Below, piece by piece: positions 19,637 to 28,143 of a stretch of DNA of 64,000 bases. Source of the stretch: Acinetobacter pullicarnis (lineage in GTDB: Bacteria; Pseudomonadota; Gammaproteobacteria; Pseudomonadales; Moraxellaceae); assembly GCF_006352475.1 (NCBI RefSeq), contig NZ_VCMZ01000001.1, positions 1,426,001 through 1,490,000 on the forward strand. The letters run 5' to 3'. The translations under genes and the position numbers were made by a program. The notes below the pieces were generated by a model, which was not told where the DNA came from, did no database searches, and saw only the letters and a program-made list of their open reading frames with translations. Position 1 is the first letter of the stretch. Every line of letters begins with the position of its first letter.

Positions 19637-20032
19637 TTAATGTGTGTGGTCATCATCATGTTTATGCGTATGAAAATCTTTATTTTTACGGAAACGGAGA
19701 TAGTTTTCAAATTGCTCACAATACTCTTCATAGTTGTCTTCAAGCATCATTTGAAATTGTTGCAAGATGTAGCTCATGACTTGGTCTTTGGCTGCACGCA
19801 TTTCTTCGCCATCTTTGAAGTTATTGGCCGCTACCCATGTGTTAAAACGGGCTGTACCAAACAGCATTGCAGCACTGACTTGGCCACGTAATTCTTCTGG
19901 CTTAGGCGTTTCGCCTTTGGCTGGACGACAAAACTCGTTGGCTTGTTTAATAAACGCATCAGCACGTTCAAAAAAAACAGCATTTAAAGCTTCTTCTTCG
20001 GTGACATCCGTAGCCACTATTTTTTCAGACAT
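19637..20032 (-). CDS. DUF3144 family protein with histidine-rich tail
   Basis: 131 aa, soluble. The FERADAFIKQANE start and the central QVSAAMLFGTARFNTWVAA block fit DUF3144, a small family of unknown function in Proteobacteria. The last residues (HTHKHDDDHTH) are His/Asp-rich and could bind metal ions. The ATG at 20032 has GGAAA upstream; a GTG four codons earlier is possible. It is divergent from the unknown gene starting at 20142. Confidence 0.82.
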   Translation of the reverse strand: MSEKIVATDVTEEEALNAVFFERADAFIKQANEFCRPAKGETPKPEELRGQVSAAMLFGTARFNTWVAANNFKDGEEMRAAKDQVMSYILQQFQMMLEDNYEEYCEQFENYLRFRKNKDFHTHKHDDDHTH

Positions 20033-20141
20033 GACTTTTTCCACAAATAAAATACTGATCTATTATAGGCAAAGCCTTGCTCAAACAGAACCTTTGTCTT
20101 ATGCTAAAAATAGCCTAAGTAAACATAAAGATGGATCTGTT

Positions 20142-20774
20142 ATGCAAGATGCGATTGCGGTACAAAGTCTGAAAAGCGATATTGCACTTTTACGCCAAAA
20201 TATTTGGCCGCCCCAACATCTGGCCAATGTTGAAGGTTTACCGATTTATTATGCCAATGCAGCAGAAGCCGCACATTATGCTGCGCAATGGTCGGGATTG
20301 ATTGAGCGGGCGCAGGCGTTATATCAGCCATTCATGCAAGATGAAGTGGTTGATGCGATTCACTTGCCCAGCCATTTAAATCTACCGTTATTTTTCTTTC
20401 ATGTAGATCGCATTCGTATTAATAAAACCCCAGCGAAGGAATCTAAAACCTTTCGCGGAATTGCCAGTCTGGTTGAAAAATGTGGTCAATTTGAGCCAGA
20501 TGAAATCCGCGCGATGCAACATTGGTTAGACAGTGATGATACGGCCGTCTTAATTGCACACCGTGAATTTATTGATTTAAGAACCTATGTGTTTCAACAT
20601 GGTCAAAGTGAATACACTCGAACCCGTTTTTATGTGAATGGGGTAGTGCTGAGCACAGAGTCTCATTTTGAAATTGTTGACGCACGAGATAAACCCCGCA
20701 AACAACGCAGTGACAGTTATAAAGACCCGCTTGCGGATAATAAAACATGGAAAATTTATGCGAAGAATCGTTAA
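20142..20774 (+). CDS. hypothetical protein
   Basis: 210 aa, soluble, no signal peptide. I do not recognise the family. The C-terminal half alternates charged and aromatic residues (FIDLRTYVFQHGQSEYTRTR, FYVNGVVLSTESHFEIVDA), suggesting a beta-rich domain. The N-terminal part is helical. The reading frame stays open for about 120 codons upstream of this ATG, but most of that runs antisense through the DUF3144 gene and is unlikely to be coding. A start nearer 20030 cannot be excluded. The ribosome site is weak (GGATC). Confidence 0.7.
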   Translation: MQDAIAVQSLKSDIALLRQNIWPPQHLANVEGLPIYYANAAEAAHYAAQWSGLIERAQALYQPFMQDEVVDAIHLPSHLNLPLFFFHVDRIRINKTPAKESKTFRGIASLVEKCGQFEPDEIRAMQHWLDSDDTAVLIAHREFIDLRTYVFQHGQSEYTRTRFYVNGVVLSTESHFEIVDARDKPRKQRSDSYKDPLADNKTWKIYAKNR

Positions 20775-20858
20775 ACGGAAGTCCGCATGAATATTATTCA
20801 AGGTACCCACTATTGGCGTTTAAGCAGTTGTATTTCTGAATTTAAAAATGGTTGAAAA

Positions 20859-20883
20859 TGAACACTTTGAATCAAAGTGTTCA
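20859..20883. repeat. 11-bp perfect inverted repeat after the hypothetical gene
   Basis: TGAACACTTTG, a 3-nt centre, then CAAAGTGTTCA. There is no T tract. It lies 85 nt after the stop codon at 20774 and about 100 nt before the truncated ABC exporter. It could be an operator or an mRNA end hairpin. Confidence 0.45.
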
Positions 20884-20987
20884 ACAGTATAAACAAGCAG
20901 TAGCAAACTAAAATAAAGAGAGCGCGATGCTCAAAATAATCGTCTACTCCAGATCAATTTGACTGGAATAATAAAAAAGGTGATTTG

Positions 20988-21389
20988 ATGCAGTTGCAAT
21001 GGCTAAAGCCTTATTTTGCGGTCTGGAATATCCTTAAACAATATTATAAAAAACCACAAATGCTGATGTACTTATTGGCCATTTTAATTTTATTTTCCAC
21101 ACTACTGTCGGTTTTTCTACCTTATTTGATGAAGCAAATTGTTGATATTTCTCAGTTAGATCAGGAACGCTTAAGTTCTCAACCGTTGTGGAACTGGAAT
21201 AACTTGTATGTCTTGGCAATTGCCTATGTTCTGGGTTGGTTGTTTAGCAATATCCTGCTGACATTCATACGTGCACAAGTGAGTACTTTGGTTGTAATTA
21301 GTCATGCAATCTATGCCAAACAATTTGCAGATCATCTCATTGACCTTGATGCGCTGACTGAAATATCAGCTAAAAAAGCATCTGAGTAG
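20988..21389 (+). pseudogene. truncated ABC exporter, N-terminal membrane part only
   Basis: 133 aa matching the beginning of a half-size ABC exporter of the ATM1/heavy-metal type. A basic amphipathic start, a first helix LLAILILFSTLLSVFLPYLMKQIVD and a second helix WLFSNILLTFIRAQVSTLV are seen, ending in HLIDLD, where the coupling region should continue. About four helices and the whole nucleotide-binding domain are missing and are not found downstream. An AAAAAAGG ribosome site precedes the ATG at 20988, so it may still be translated. It sits at the left edge of the A+T-rich fimbrial island. A short stand-alone membrane protein is the alternative. Confidence 0.65.
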
Positions 21390-22215
21390 ATCAGCGTTTA
21401 AATTAAAGCTGCTATGTAATTTAAGATTTTTGCTACAGTCAGGGTCGATCTTGAACTGCACCTGCAAGACTGGGCTTCAATTAACTGTATCGTGGATTTA
21501 TATTGGAGGTTGGTATGCGGTCAATAATGAATGACTATTAATTTAATTTTTAGTAAAATTTTATTTAAATATCAGCCTAATTAATTTCTTGTTTTTCAGT
21601 TGTTTGTATTTAGCTTTATTTTATTTTTTGATAAAAACTACTTATTATTAATAATGTTTATTTTGGTTTTTCTGCATTATTTTTTTAATTTTATAATGAT
21701 TGTTTGGTATTATTTTTTGAAATAAAAAACCAACATTTATTGCTGGTGGTGATTGGGTTTTGTTATTTTTGAAATTTGACAATTCAAATAACAACATATT
21801 TGAATGTAATTTATATTTAAATGTTTGATGTCAAAGAGAAATGATTTTTTTATTTAAATTTTTTATTGATTTTAGATTTTACCAATTGTTTTAAAATACA
21901 ATTAATGTCTTTTTGATAAGGGAGTTGTAATAAGTATTTATGAGTTATTTTATTATTGAAGTGTAAAAAAAATATCATAATTATTTTTTTTAAGTGAAAA
22001 TTAAATCATTGCTCGTTGAACTTCTTTTTAATATGTTTTAAAAAACCATAGCTTGTATATATCGATAATTTATTGTTGATTAAGTTTTTTTGTACTTTGA
22101 AAAACTTTTTTTAAATATATAGATTTTATCGATTTCTTTTGCTGTGTTTAAATTTTATTGAATAAGCTGAACTTGTAACTGATTTTAAATTTTTCTTCTT
22201 TTAGGTGAGGGTTCT
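21390..22215. other. 826-bp very A+T-rich gap upstream of the fimbrial cluster
   Basis: No protein-like reading frame of useful length. The composition, with long T and A runs, is clearly more A+T-rich than the housekeeping regions. It contains an imperfect inverted repeat near 21758-21792 (GTTATTTTTGAA versus TTCAAATAAC). It presumably carries the promoter of the first subunit gene and sites for a silencing protein such as H-NS, and it looks like imported DNA. Confidence 0.6.
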
Positions 22216-22782
22216 ATGAAAATGGCAGCAATGGTCAAAATATGCTTGGCACTAATAGGTCTGGTGACAACAATGCATACTTTTGCAGCGCTAGTTGAAG
22301 CTGGAGTGGTTAAACTTCAGGGGACAATTTATAGTGCTACTTGTACTGTCACAGTCAATGATCAAGCACTTATTGATGGTACACCTGTTGTAAATATGGG
22401 GCGATATCCAAGTAGTATATTTAGTTCCAGTGGTGCGATTGTCGGTGGTGGAAAAGGGAATGGTCAAATAAAAATTGCTGCTCAAGACTGTCCTGACCAA
22501 GGTACTATCGAGCTAACTTTTGATGGTAATGTCTATCCAACTGATAATCGATTATTACAATTAGATGCTGGTGAGAATACAGCAAAAAATCTTGGGATTG
22601 CATTATATCGAGGTGCAGCAGGAATCGGAGAGCGTATTAGTTTTAATAAAGTGTATCCATATAAAGTAAATGGCGATAAAAATTATAAAATTGATTTCAT
22701 TGCTGCATATATCTCGACTGAAGATGTTGTTGTTGCAGGTTTAGCGAACTCAACATTAAACGTTAATCTAGCCTATAAATAA
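22216..22782 (+). CDS. fimbrial major subunit (type 1-like), copy 1
   Basis: 188 aa. A Sec signal peptide (MKMAAMVKICLALIGLVTTMHTFA) is followed by a pilin domain: GVVKLQGTIYSATCTVTV with the first cysteine of the disulfide, AAQDCPDQGT with the second, and a C-terminal strand STLNVNLAYK that ends in the alternating hydrophobic pattern and penultimate aromatic bound by the chaperone. It would polymerise by donor-strand exchange into the fimbrial shaft. A GGTGAGG ribosome site lies before the ATG. It is closely related to the subunit at 24192 and to the broken copy between them, so the three arose by duplication. Confidence 0.88.
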   Translation: MKMAAMVKICLALIGLVTTMHTFAALVEAGVVKLQGTIYSATCTVTVNDQALIDGTPVVNMGRYPSSIFSSSGAIVGGGKGNGQIKIAAQDCPDQGTIELTFDGNVYPTDNRLLQLDAGENTAKNLGIALYRGAAGIGERISFNKVYPYKVNGDKNYKIDFIAAYISTEDVVVAGLANSTLNVNLAYK

Positions 22783-22991
22783 TGAATAAAATAAATCATT
22801 ATGTGAGGTTGGTTTTTTGAATGTGATTTGGGGTGATTTTAAATTCAATGATGGCTCAATTTAATATTTATGTGTTGTACGGAGTTTTAGTTGAGATATT
22901 TAGTTTAGATAAACTGTATTAATAAGTAGCATTTATATGGTTTAAAATATTTTCGTGGTTTTATTGGTGTTTTCATATTCATAGGCCACGG

Positions 22992-23393
22992 ATGAAATTT
23001 ACAGTCCAGCAATGACAAAAAATATGCTGTTCGCTAGCGGAACGGCAATGGGTATGCTCTCGGCTATTGAGGAAAGTGGTGCAGTTAAAACTTCAAGGGG
23101 GAATTTATAGTTCGACTCGGACGTGAGTTGTCAACGATTAGGTGCTTGTTGGTGGGGTGCCACTTTTAAATATGGGGCGATATTCAACAAGGCCCTTTAA
23201 CAGCACAAGCGTGGGAGTAGTCTTGTATCAAGCAAATATCATCGCAGATACCAACCAACTCGATCCTAATAAGAGTTATTGCCATGCTGTTATTGATGGA
23301 AAGTCTCATGAGGTGACTTGCCGCGCAGCATATATATCAACTGTAATAACGATTGCTGCTGCTATTGCAAATGTAACAGTAGGTATGCAATGA
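22992..23393 (+). pseudogene. decayed fimbrial subunit, copy 2
   Basis: Nucleotide-level resemblance to the intact subunits runs across the region in broken form. The start ATGAAATTTACAG parallels ATGAAACTTACAG of copy 3 but meets a TGA at codon 8. CTTCAAGG...TTTATAGTTC continues in another frame. AAATATGGGGCGATATTC is identical to copy 3. The middle of the gene is deleted, and the end (GCAGCATATATATCAACTG...) again parallels copy 3. The last 83 codons (from 23142) are open but cannot make a complete pilin. The cysteine loop and signal peptide are out of frame. Confidence 0.82.
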
Positions 23394-24191
23394 GTTTATA
23401 GATAATTTTCTCAATCTACCTATCAGATATTATTTAGGTACACAGTTGTTCGCTAAACTTAAAGAATAGATTGAAACCACTAAAGATAAGGTAGGCGTAA
23501 TTTATATAAGTGGAAGAATAAACGAATATTATTGTGGGTAAATATTTTAACCTTTATCTATCTTAAAAATAATGCTTAATTTTTTAGAATATAAGTGTCT
23601 TTTTTTATGTATTTCTTAATGTTTTAGTGTGGATATAGGGATTATATTTTTATAATCAGCTAAAGGTAATGATAGTGTTGGAGAGTATTTTGCTTTCATC
23701 AGTATACCTCTAATTAAATGGTATATGATTTACATATAAATGATTATCAATAATTTTCGTTTTAAGGATTTTATTCTAAAGTTAGTAACTAAGTATTTCA
23801 TTGTTATTTTGATTGTGCTTATACTTAACTTAAATGAAGTGGTATATGTTGTATGTTGATTCTATTTTATTGATTTATATTAGGTTGTGGTGGTTGTGAA
23901 TCGGTTTTTTTAATATTTTATTTTTTATTGGGTATATATTTCTTGTATTATCTTTTATTGCTGAATTGTAAAAATAATATCAAATTAATTAATTTTAGTA
24001 GAGAATTCAGCTGTTACTAGTTTGATTTTAATTTAAGTGCTTTTCTTGATATATAAAAAATTATTTTCATAGAGTTTTTGGTTTTTCATATTATTGAAAT
24101 AACTTTAAACCTCATTTTTAGTTTTGACTAGTATTTAATGAATCGAACTTAGTGATCAATACTTAAATCTTTTATTTTAAGCAGGCCATAT
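23394..24191. other. 798-bp very A+T-rich gap between broken and intact subunit genes
   Basis: No gene recognised. Strongly A+T-rich, like the gap before copy 1. It probably holds the promoter for the copy 3-chaperone-usher-adhesin transcript. The bases just before the ATG (GCAGGCCATAT) resemble those before copy 2 (AGGCCACGG), so the duplication included the ribosome site. Confidence 0.55.
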
Positions 24192-24764
24192 ATGAAACTT
24201 ACAGAAATGACAAAAATATTTTTAGCAACATTAGGAATGGGGCTAGGAGCAAGCACGTTTGCTGCACCTTCCCAAAATGGGATAGTTAAACTTCAAGGAA
24301 CTATCTATAGTTCAACCTGTACAGTAACAGTGAATGATCAGCTATTGGGTAATGGCACACCAATTGTAAATATGGGGCGATATTCAACAAGTTCATTTGG
24401 GAATACTGGGAGTATTGTTGGTGGTAAAAATGGAAATGGAGAACTAAAAGTTGTCGCTTCTGACTGTCCAGATAGTGGTACTGTAAAGATGAAATTTAGT
24501 GGAACTGCAGTAAGTACAGATGGAAATGTTTTGGCTATTGATAGTGATGGTGGGAAAGAAGCACAAAACCTAGGAATTATAATCTATCAAGGAAAAGATT
24601 TAAATAATCCGCTAGCTATTAATAAGGAATATATCTACAACCTAACTGGTGGTGATAATAAAGAGTATGTACAAGACTTCCGTGCTGCATATGTATCAAC
24701 TGCAGATACAGTAACTGCAGGTTCGGCTAATTCAACAATGAATGTAAACATGGAATATAACTAA
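24192..24764 (+). CDS. fimbrial major subunit (type 1-like), copy 3
   Basis: 190 aa: a signal peptide ending near STFAA, then the pilin fold with GIVKLQGTIYSSTCTVTVND (Cys 1), SDCPDSGTVK (Cys 2) and the C-terminal strand STMNVNMEYN. It shares long blocks with copy 1 (KLQGTIYS, TCTVTVNDQ, VNMGRY, NLGI, ANST), while the regions between differ, as expected for surface-exposed loops under selection. It directly precedes the assembly genes, with a strong palindrome between. It is probably the main shaft subunit of this operon. Confidence 0.9.
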   Translation: MKLTEMTKIFLATLGMGLGASTFAAPSQNGIVKLQGTIYSSTCTVTVNDQLLGNGTPIVNMGRYSTSSFGNTGSIVGGKNGNGELKVVASDCPDSGTVKMKFSGTAVSTDGNVLAIDSDGGKEAQNLGIIIYQGKDLNNPLAINKEYIYNLTGGDNKEYVQDFRAAYVSTADTVTAGSANSTMNVNMEYN

Positions 24765-24773
24765 TATTGCGTT

Positions 24774-24808
24774 AAACATAAACCAAAATATTTTGGTTTA
24801 TGTTTTTA
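24774..24808 (+). terminator. 32-bp perfect palindrome plus T tract between subunit and chaperone genes
   Basis: Bases 24774-24805 are perfectly self-complementary around a central TA (core AACCAAAATATTTTGGTT) and continue into Ts. It can act as a leaky terminator or 3' stabilising hairpin, giving much more subunit than chaperone/usher mRNA, a common arrangement in fimbrial operons. Confidence 0.75.
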
Positions 24809-24837
24809 TATTTTGATTCATGGGGAGAATGAATAGG

Positions 24838-25518
24838 ATGAATTTAAATCTCAAAAAGCAAATATTTGCTTTAGTGAGTTTGGTTTCAGCTCAAAGTTAT
24901 GCAGGTATTGGTTTAGAGACAACGCGTATTATTTTCAACCAAAATGATAAGAATGCATCTGTTACAGCCTTTAATACTGATGCTAATACTGGATTTTTAC
25001 TTCAATCCTGGGTAGAAGGGGTCGATAGAAAGCTGTCGCCAGATTTTGTCGTGACACCACCATTGATGAAGTTGGGTCAAGATAAAAAAAATACCTTAAA
25101 TATCTCTAAAGTTGCAGATTTATCAAATAATAATGTTGAGCAGTTATATTGGTTGAATGTTCGTTTTATACCGCCAGGTAAGGAAAACAGTGAAAATGTT
25201 TTACGATTTTCATTAACGAATCAAATTAAGTTAATTTATCGTCCCGAAATTTTAGAGAAAGTTGATTTTAGTAAGGAAGTGAAAAAAATAATATGGACAG
25301 TAACCGGAGATAAATTGGTGGTGAATAATCCAACTCCTTATATTATTAATTTAAATTCAATCAATATTGATGCGCAGCCTGTAGAGGAAATTACCTACTT
25401 GCTTCCACAGACTGAAACGAATTTTAAACTAAAATCGAAAGCTTCTGTAAAACCAAAAATTGAATTTTCTTATATTAATGATTATGGTGCTGTTGTGAAA
25501 CTAGATGTGGACCATTAA
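24838..25518 (+). CDS. fimbrial chaperone (PapD/FimC family)
   Basis: About 226 aa. Signal peptide MNLNLKKQIFALVSLVSAQSYA, then two Ig-like domains. Family hallmarks: GLETTRIIFNQNDKNASVTAFN (G1/A strands with the conserved Arg that binds the subunit C-terminus), LQSWVEG, VVTPPLMKL, and QLYWLNVRFIPP. In the periplasm it would hold subunits by donor-strand complementation and deliver them to the usher. Three in-frame ATGs occur (24820, 24829, 24838). GGGGAG at 24822-24827 is correctly spaced only for the last. Confidence 0.9.
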   Translation: MNLNLKKQIFALVSLVSAQSYAGIGLETTRIIFNQNDKNASVTAFNTDANTGFLLQSWVEGVDRKLSPDFVVTPPLMKLGQDKKNTLNISKVADLSNNNVEQLYWLNVRFIPPGKENSENVLRFSLTNQIKLIYRPEILEKVDFSKEVKKIIWTVTGDKLVVNNPTPYIINLNSINIDAQPVEEITYLLPQTETNFKLKSKASVKPKIEFSYINDYGAVVKLDVDH

Positions 25519-25582
25519 TTATTATTTTTATATAAATACTTATTTTTGATTTTAATCAATAAATATTCAGCACTAGGTTTTA

Positions 25583-28141
25583 ATGACAATGTATAAATAT
25601 CATGTCTTTTTAAAATTTCAAATGGTATTACTTACTTTGACCTGTTCCATATCATTGAATAGTTACGCGGGGGAGTACTTTGCCCCAGAATTATTGATGT
25701 TAGGAAGTGGTGAGAAAGAAAGATATACCAACGAAGATTTAGCTATTTTTGAAAAAAGTGATATTCCTCCAGGGGTGTATGATCTTGATATATATATTAA
25801 TAAAAGAAAATTGGAACATAAGAGTGTTGAATTATTTTTGCTAAAGAATGAAATTGGTAAGGATTTATTAGTGCCATGTTTGACTCAATCTGAATTAACA
25901 GCATATGGTATCAAATTATCGAATAACTTTTTAACTGAAACAGTTAATAACGGTTGTGTTGATTTATCGATAATTCCTTACCTAAAAACAGAGGTTGATT
26001 TAGAAACACTTTCTATAAAAATAGCTGTACCTCAAGCAAATATAGATGAAAGTAGATTGGTAAATTTTGAAAAAAAATTTTGGGATAATGGAATTCCTGC
26101 ACTTTTGTTAGGTTATGACTTTTCTCAGTTTTCAGCACGCCAAGATGGTAAAACAAAAGAAAACTATTATGGCAATATACGTGCAAATATAAATATTGGC
26201 GCATGGCGTTATGAAAACTATTCTGTTTTGACCAAGAACTCAGGTGAAAATACAGATTGGAATACGATTAGTAATACCTTAAGTACGATTATTAAACCTA
26301 TTAATAGTGATTTAACGATGGGGAATACTTATACATCATCCTCAATGTTTGATACGGTTAAGATTAAAGGTGCAAAACTCAGTTCTAATCTACAAATGTT
26401 ACCTTCTGCTTACAGAACCTATGCGCCAAATGTTCAAGGTTTAGCTGATAGCGAGTCGGTTGTCACGATTACTCAAAACGGTAACGTGATTTATAGAAAG
26501 TCCTTGCCAGCAGGCCCTTTTAATATTACTGATTATTACCCAATGGGCAGTGGTGGTAATTTAAATGTGAATGTTACTGGTACTGATGGTCAGCAAAAAA
26601 ACTTTATCGTGCCATTTTCATCAATGGGGGTCTTTGAACGGAAAGGCAATTATCAATATAGTTTTGCTAGTGGTAAATATGATAGCTCAGGCGACCGTGA
26701 TGGGACTTATTTGAATCAGTTAAATTTTCATTATGGATTAACAAATTTTGTAACGCTCTCTGCTGGTGCACAAATCTCTAGTCCGTATAAAGCTTATGCA
26801 CTTGGGACTGGATTAAATATGGGAAGTTTCGGCGCTGCTTCTCTTGATATGGTTCATGCTCAAACTAAAACATTGAGTCGGAGCTTTAATGGTAATTCAT
26901 TTAAAGTAAACTATAGTAAAAATATTCTTCCAACCAATACCAATCTAACAATTGTTGGTTATAAACATTTTGATGATCAGTATTATGGATTTAATGAGGC
27001 AATGGCATTAGATGATAATTTTGATCGGGATGTGAGTAAATTAAAAACTGAATATACTGCATCTATTAATCAAACCCTTCCCAAGAAATGGGGGCAATTA
27101 AACTTATCCTCTACGGTATATAACTATCGAAATGGTCAAGATAATACAACCATAAATATGGGCTACTCAAATTCGTATAATCAAATTTCCTATAGTTTAT
27201 ATTATAATTACAATAAAGGGCAGAAGTTCGGGTATGTCGATGACCTTAAAGAAGACAGTGATTATAGTCTTGGGCTGAGTGTTAGTTTCCCACTTGATTA
27301 TGGTCGTATTAAGAACCCAATATATGCTGGCTATTCGGTATCTACCAATAAAGAAAATTATACGGTACAAAATTTAAATGTGAATGGTTCTTCTGGTGAG
27401 CGTCAGCAAATCTCATGGGGGGTATATCAAGGCTATGATCACAAAGGTAATGATTATTCAGGTGGATTGAGTGGGACATATCAAGCACCTTTTGCCAATA
27501 TGAGAGCGGGTTATTCATATAATGGCGATCTAAAAAATACAAATCTAGGCATCAGTGGTGGTGTCGTCGCCTCAAAGTACGGGCTATTATTTAGTCAGCC
27601 TTTACAAGGAACCAATGCACTTGTGGTTGTTGATAATGCGAAAGGTGTTCAAGTTCAGAATTCGATTAGTGCAATTACCAATAATGCAGGCGTAGCGTTA
27701 GTCAGTGGTTTACAACCTTATCGTGCCAATACCATTACACTTAATAATGGAACAATTCCTGAAGACATTGAAATCGAAAATACCGTTATTAATAATATTA
27801 TGCCGACCCAAGGTGCTTTGATTCTTGCAAATTTCACGACTGAAGTCGGTTATAAGTTGCTCTTAAAGGTGACGGATGAAGCAGGGAGAGAGGTACCCTT
27901 TGGTGCTCAAGCCAGTGTGAACCAGGGGCGGCCTGCAATTATTTCAAATTTTGGGCAACTTTATATGTTAACTCATCAAAAAAAAGGCAATATTCAGGTG
28001 CAATGGACACGTGATGCTCATAAAGAATCATGTGAAATATCCTTTGACCTTGAGAAAGCCAAGGTGGTCAATGGTCTCTATATGATGCCTGTTGTATGTA
28101 GGGATAATACTCAAAGCATTGTACTGAATAGTGGGACGTAA
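25583..28141 (+). CDS. outer-membrane fimbrial usher (FimD/PapC family)
   Basis: 852 aa. A signal peptide (to about SYAG) is followed by the usher N-terminal chaperone-binding domain, with FAPELLMLG near its start. Next is the long 24-strand beta-barrel with plug (RTYAPNVQGLADSESVVTITQNGNVIY; the block SLPAGPFNITDYYPMGSGG is an usher signature), then the C-terminal domains (DEAGREVPFGAQASVNQG). It forms the secretion pore through which the fibre is assembled. Length is normal and the frame is intact. It follows the chaperone by 64 nt and is 2 nt from the adhesin start, so they are translationally linked. Confidence 0.93.
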   Translation: MTMYKYHVFLKFQMVLLTLTCSISLNSYAGEYFAPELLMLGSGEKERYTNEDLAIFEKSDIPPGVYDLDIYINKRKLEHKSVELFLLKNEIGKDLLVPCLTQSELTAYGIKLSNNFLTETVNNGCVDLSIIPYLKTEVDLETLSIKIAVPQANIDESRLVNFEKKFWDNGIPALLLGYDFSQFSARQDGKTKENYYGNIRANINIGAWRYENYSVLTKNSGENTDWNTISNTLSTIIKPINSDLTMGNTYTSSSMFDTVKIKGAKLSSNLQMLPSAYRTYAPNVQGLADSESVVTITQNGNVIYRKSLPAGPFNITDYYPMGSGGNLNVNVTGTDGQQKNFIVPFSSMGVFERKGNYQYSFASGKYDSSGDRDGTYLNQLNFHYGLTNFVTLSAGAQISSPYKAYALGTGLNMGSFGAASLDMVHAQTKTLSRSFNGNSFKVNYSKNILPTNTNLTIVGYKHFDDQYYGFNEAMALDDNFDRDVSKLKTEYTASINQTLPKKWGQLNLSSTVYNYRNGQDNTTINMGYSNSYNQISYSLYYNYNKGQKFGYVDDLKEDSDYSLGLSVSFPLDYGRIKNPIYAGYSVSTNKENYTVQNLNVNGSSGERQQISWGVYQGYDHKGNDYSGGLSGTYQAPFANMRAGYSYNGDLKNTNLGISGGVVASKYGLLFSQPLQGTNALVVVDNAKGVQVQNSISAITNNAGVALVSGLQPYRANTITLNNGTIPEDIEIENTVINNIMPTQGALILANFTTEVGYKLLLKVTDEAGREVPFGAQASVNQGRPAIISNFGQLYMLTHQKKGNIQVQWTRDAHKESCEISFDLEKAKVVNGLYMMPVVCRDNTQSIVLNSGT

Positions 28142-28143
28142 TT

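Noticed and set aside
19776..20141. A longer N-terminus for the hypothetical protein at 20142
   Set aside because: The added 122 codons run mostly antisense through the DUF3144 gene and do not look like protein; a normal start is available at 20142.
21390..22215. Invertible fim switch upstream of the first pilin gene
   Set aside because: I found only an imperfect short inverted repeat and no recombinase gene nearby; phase inversion is not supported.
23142..23393. An independent 83-aa gene
   Set aside because: It aligns with the ends of the neighbouring pilin genes and has no signal peptide or ribosome site; it is the last open piece of a pseudogene.
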